From NCBI GenBank assembly GCA_021827465.1, contig JAKAVX010000112.1, positions 1-7,569 of the forward strand: 7,569 nt of DNA, read 5' to 3'. The stretch is from Deltaproteobacteria bacterium (GTDB taxonomy: Bacteria > Desulfobacterota_B > Binatia > Binatales > Binataceae). The notes below the pieces were generated by a model. The model made no database searches. It was not told the origin of the DNA and saw nothing but the letters and a program-made list of their open reading frames with translations. Shown here one piece after another: positions 6,412 through 7,569 of the stretch (position 1 is its first letter; every line of letters starts with the position of its first letter). The translations under genes were made by a program, and so were the position numbers.

Positions 6412-7424
6412 AGATCGCCGCGACATCTGAAGCCGCTTCAACCGCGCGCCCGGCGCTCGCTGACCGTTTCGGCAGGATCAAGAAAAAGCTCAGACTCTCG
6501 CTCACCGATCGATGCAACTACCGGTGTCTGTACTGCATGCCCGAGTGTCCGGTGTGGAAACCGCGCGCCGATATTCTTCGTTTCGAAGAGCTTCACGCGC
6601 TGGTCGGACTGTTCGTCGGAAAATTCGGTATCGAGCAGGTGCGGATTACCGGAGGCGAGCCGCTGGTGCGCCGGGGCGCCGCTCGGTTCGTCGGGATGCT
6701 GCAGAGCTTGCGTCCCGCGGGGTTGGAGCGCGTATCGCTCTCGACCAACGGCGCGATGCTTTCGCGTGCGGCCGGGGCGCTTGCCGCGGCGGGACTCGAC
6801 GATGTGAACGTCAGCCTCGACGCGCTTTCACCCGCGCTCTTTTCCAGCATGACCGGCGGCGGACGAGTGAGCGACGTCCTTCGCGGCATCGAATCCGCGC
6901 GCAGGGCGGGACTTAGGGTGAAGCTCAATGCGGTGGTAATTCGCGGCTTGAACGAGAATGAAGTCGTTCCGCTGACCGAGTGGGCGGTCGCCGAAGACCT
7001 GCCGCTCAGGTTTATCGAGTTCATGCCGCTCGACGGGCGCGGTTTCTGGAGCGAGGACAAGGTCGTTGCCGAAAAAGAGATCCTTACCCTCGTATCCGAA
7101 CGATTCGACGTATCGGCCCTGCCGCGCACCAACGATCCCGCGTCATATTATCTGCTCGACTCGAAGTTCCAACTGGGGATCATCGCGACGGTATCGAATC
7201 CGTTCTGCGCCAGTTGCGATCGCGCGCGCCTGACCGCCGAGGGACGGTTGTTTTCGTGTCTGTTAGCGTCTGCAGGAGTCGATCTGCGCGAGGAGCTTCG
7301 CGCTGGGCGCCTCGACGCGCTCGATTCGCTCGTGCGCGAGGCGATTTGGAACAAACCGGCGGGATTTATCGAACGGCGCGGTCGTGGACGCGGGGAAGTC
7401 AGCATGAACGTTCTCGGCGGATAG
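6408..7424 (+). CDS. moaA: GTP 3',8-cyclase MoaA (molybdenum cofactor biosynthesis), TTG start
   Basis: MoaA is a radical SAM enzyme that, with MoaC, turns GTP into cyclic pyranopterin monophosphate, the first stage of molybdenum cofactor synthesis in the cytoplasm. The 338 residues match the usual length. CNYRCLYCMP carries the SAM-cluster cysteines Cys36, Cys40 and Cys43. TGGEPLVRRG (81-90) is the SAM-binding GGEP region, and LSTNGAML (111-118) and VNVSLDAL (133-140) are conserved strands. NPFCASCDRARLTAEG (264-279) with Cys284 gives the CX2CX13C site of the second 4Fe-4S cluster that binds GTP. The protein ends in the hallmark Gly-Gly tail (VLGG). The TTG at 6408 is chosen because GGAGG at 6394-6398 lies nine bases upstream and TTGA overlaps the preceding stop; the frame is also open further upstream, but only within the membrane-protein gene. 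Its product serves the molybdoenzyme at the start of the window. Confidence 0.95.
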   Translation: MKIAATSEAASTARPALADRFGRIKKKLRLSLTDRCNYRCLYCMPECPVWKPRADILRFEELHALVGLFVGKFGIEQVRITGGEPLVRRGAARFVGMLQSLRPAGLERVSLSTNGAMLSRAAGALAAAGLDDVNVSLDALSPALFSSMTGGGRVSDVLRGIESARRAGLRVKLNAVVIRGLNENEVVPLTEWAVAEDLPLRFIEFMPLDGRGFWSEDKVVAEKEILTLVSERFDVSALPRTNDPASYYLLDSKFQLGIIATVSNPFCASCDRARLTAEGRLFSCLLASAGVDLREELRAGRLDALDSLVREAIWNKPAGFIERRGRGRGEVSMNVLGG

Positions 7425-7437
7425 GAAGCCGCCCTTG

Positions 7438-7465
7438 CCGCCGGCGATTTTCGATGGCCCGGCGG
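7438..7465 (+). promoter_or_regulatory. Imperfect GC-rich hairpin in the moaA/downstream spacer
   Basis: CCGCCGG at 7438-7444 is the reverse complement of CCGGCGG at 7459-7465. Inside it, CGA (7445-7447) can pair with TCG (7451-7453) around a TTT loop, leaving a five-base bulge on one side. No T-run follows, so it is not a standard intrinsic terminator. It could be an mRNA-processing or stability element, or chance in GC-rich DNA. Confidence 0.25.
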
Positions 7466-7484
7466 ACTACGATGAGGAAGATCG

Positions 7485-7569
7485 ATGAACACGTACCTGA
7501 ATCCAAAAAATCCGAACCGGATACTCGACCGCGCCGCAGCCGGCGAGAGGCTTTCCGCTGACGAGATTC
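7485..7569 (+). CDS. Start of a probable MqnC/MqnE/CofH-like radical SAM protein (3' partial)
   Basis: An ATG at 7485 opens a frame that runs off the window; 28 residues are visible. GAGGAAG at 7474-7480 is a good ribosome binding site four bases upstream. The peptide section ILDRAAAGERLSADEI resembles the 'll.ka..GeRLs.eEal.L' helix at the N-terminus of the menaquinone futalosine-pathway enzymes MqnC/MqnE and the related F420-pathway enzyme CofH, all radical SAM proteins. The SAM-cluster cysteines would lie beyond the window, so the family is a guess from a short pattern. A competing frame from ATG 7454 stops at 7561 and gives a 35-residue Arg-rich peptide that looks non-coding. If the call holds, this gene links the operon to quinone or deazaflavin synthesis. 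Confidence 0.5.
   Translation, partial: MNTYLNPKNPNRILDRAAAGERLSADEI

Noticed and set aside
7454..7561. Small frame from ATG 7454 giving a 35-residue Arg-rich peptide
   Set aside because: It overlaps the better-supported frame from 7485, which has a ribosome site and a family-like peptide; composition looks non-coding.

Overview
The window is a dense, single-strand stretch of bacterial DNA with high GC (roughly 60-65% by eye). Seven or eight plus-strand genes follow one another with overlaps or tiny gaps: 1-nt overlap, 14-nt overlap, 6-nt gap, 8-nt overlap, 4-nt overlap, 4-nt overlap, then a 60-nt spacer. This packing suggests one transcript with coupled translation. No promoter, RNA gene, mobile element or CRISPR was found. 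The gene content (type II DMSO-reductase-like molybdoenzyme, CoA-ligase relatives, U32 protein, radical SAM enzymes) suits an anaerobic or facultative soil, sediment or subsurface bacterium, perhaps an uncultured Desulfobacterota/Binatota-like lineage. That placement is a guess from style and content, not from a marker gene.

Layout: 1-1557 is the C-terminal part of a molybdopterin oxidoreductase catalytic subunit, cut by the window start. Positions 1557-2786, 2773-3468 and 3475-4770 are three consecutive relatives of the adenylate-forming (ANL / phenylacetate-CoA ligase) superfamily. Each departs from the canonical active site in a different way: the first has a collapsed P-loop, the second is a short protein lacking the P-loop region, and the third has a good P-loop but no visible catalytic C-terminal lysine. 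Positions 4763-5884 encode a U32-family protein with two cysteine groups that could hold Fe-S clusters. Positions 5881-6411 encode a small four-helix membrane protein starting at GTG. Positions 6408-7424 encode MoaA, the first enzyme of molybdenum cofactor synthesis, starting at TTG. Positions 7485-7569 are the start of another gene, whose first 28 residues resemble the N-termini of MqnC/MqnE/CofH-type radical SAM enzymes.

Working together (inference): the molybdoenzyme and MoaA make an obvious pair of user and supplier of the cofactor. Type II molybdoenzymes include ethylbenzene dehydrogenase, steroid C25 dehydrogenase and DMS dehydrogenase, as well as chlorate, selenate and nitrate reductases. 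Some U32 proteins (UbiU/UbiV, TrhP, RlhA) take part in oxygen-independent hydroxylation. A Mo-dependent redox or hydroxylation system with an unusual set of three altered ANL proteins is the most interesting reading of the region, but its substrate cannot be deduced from this window.
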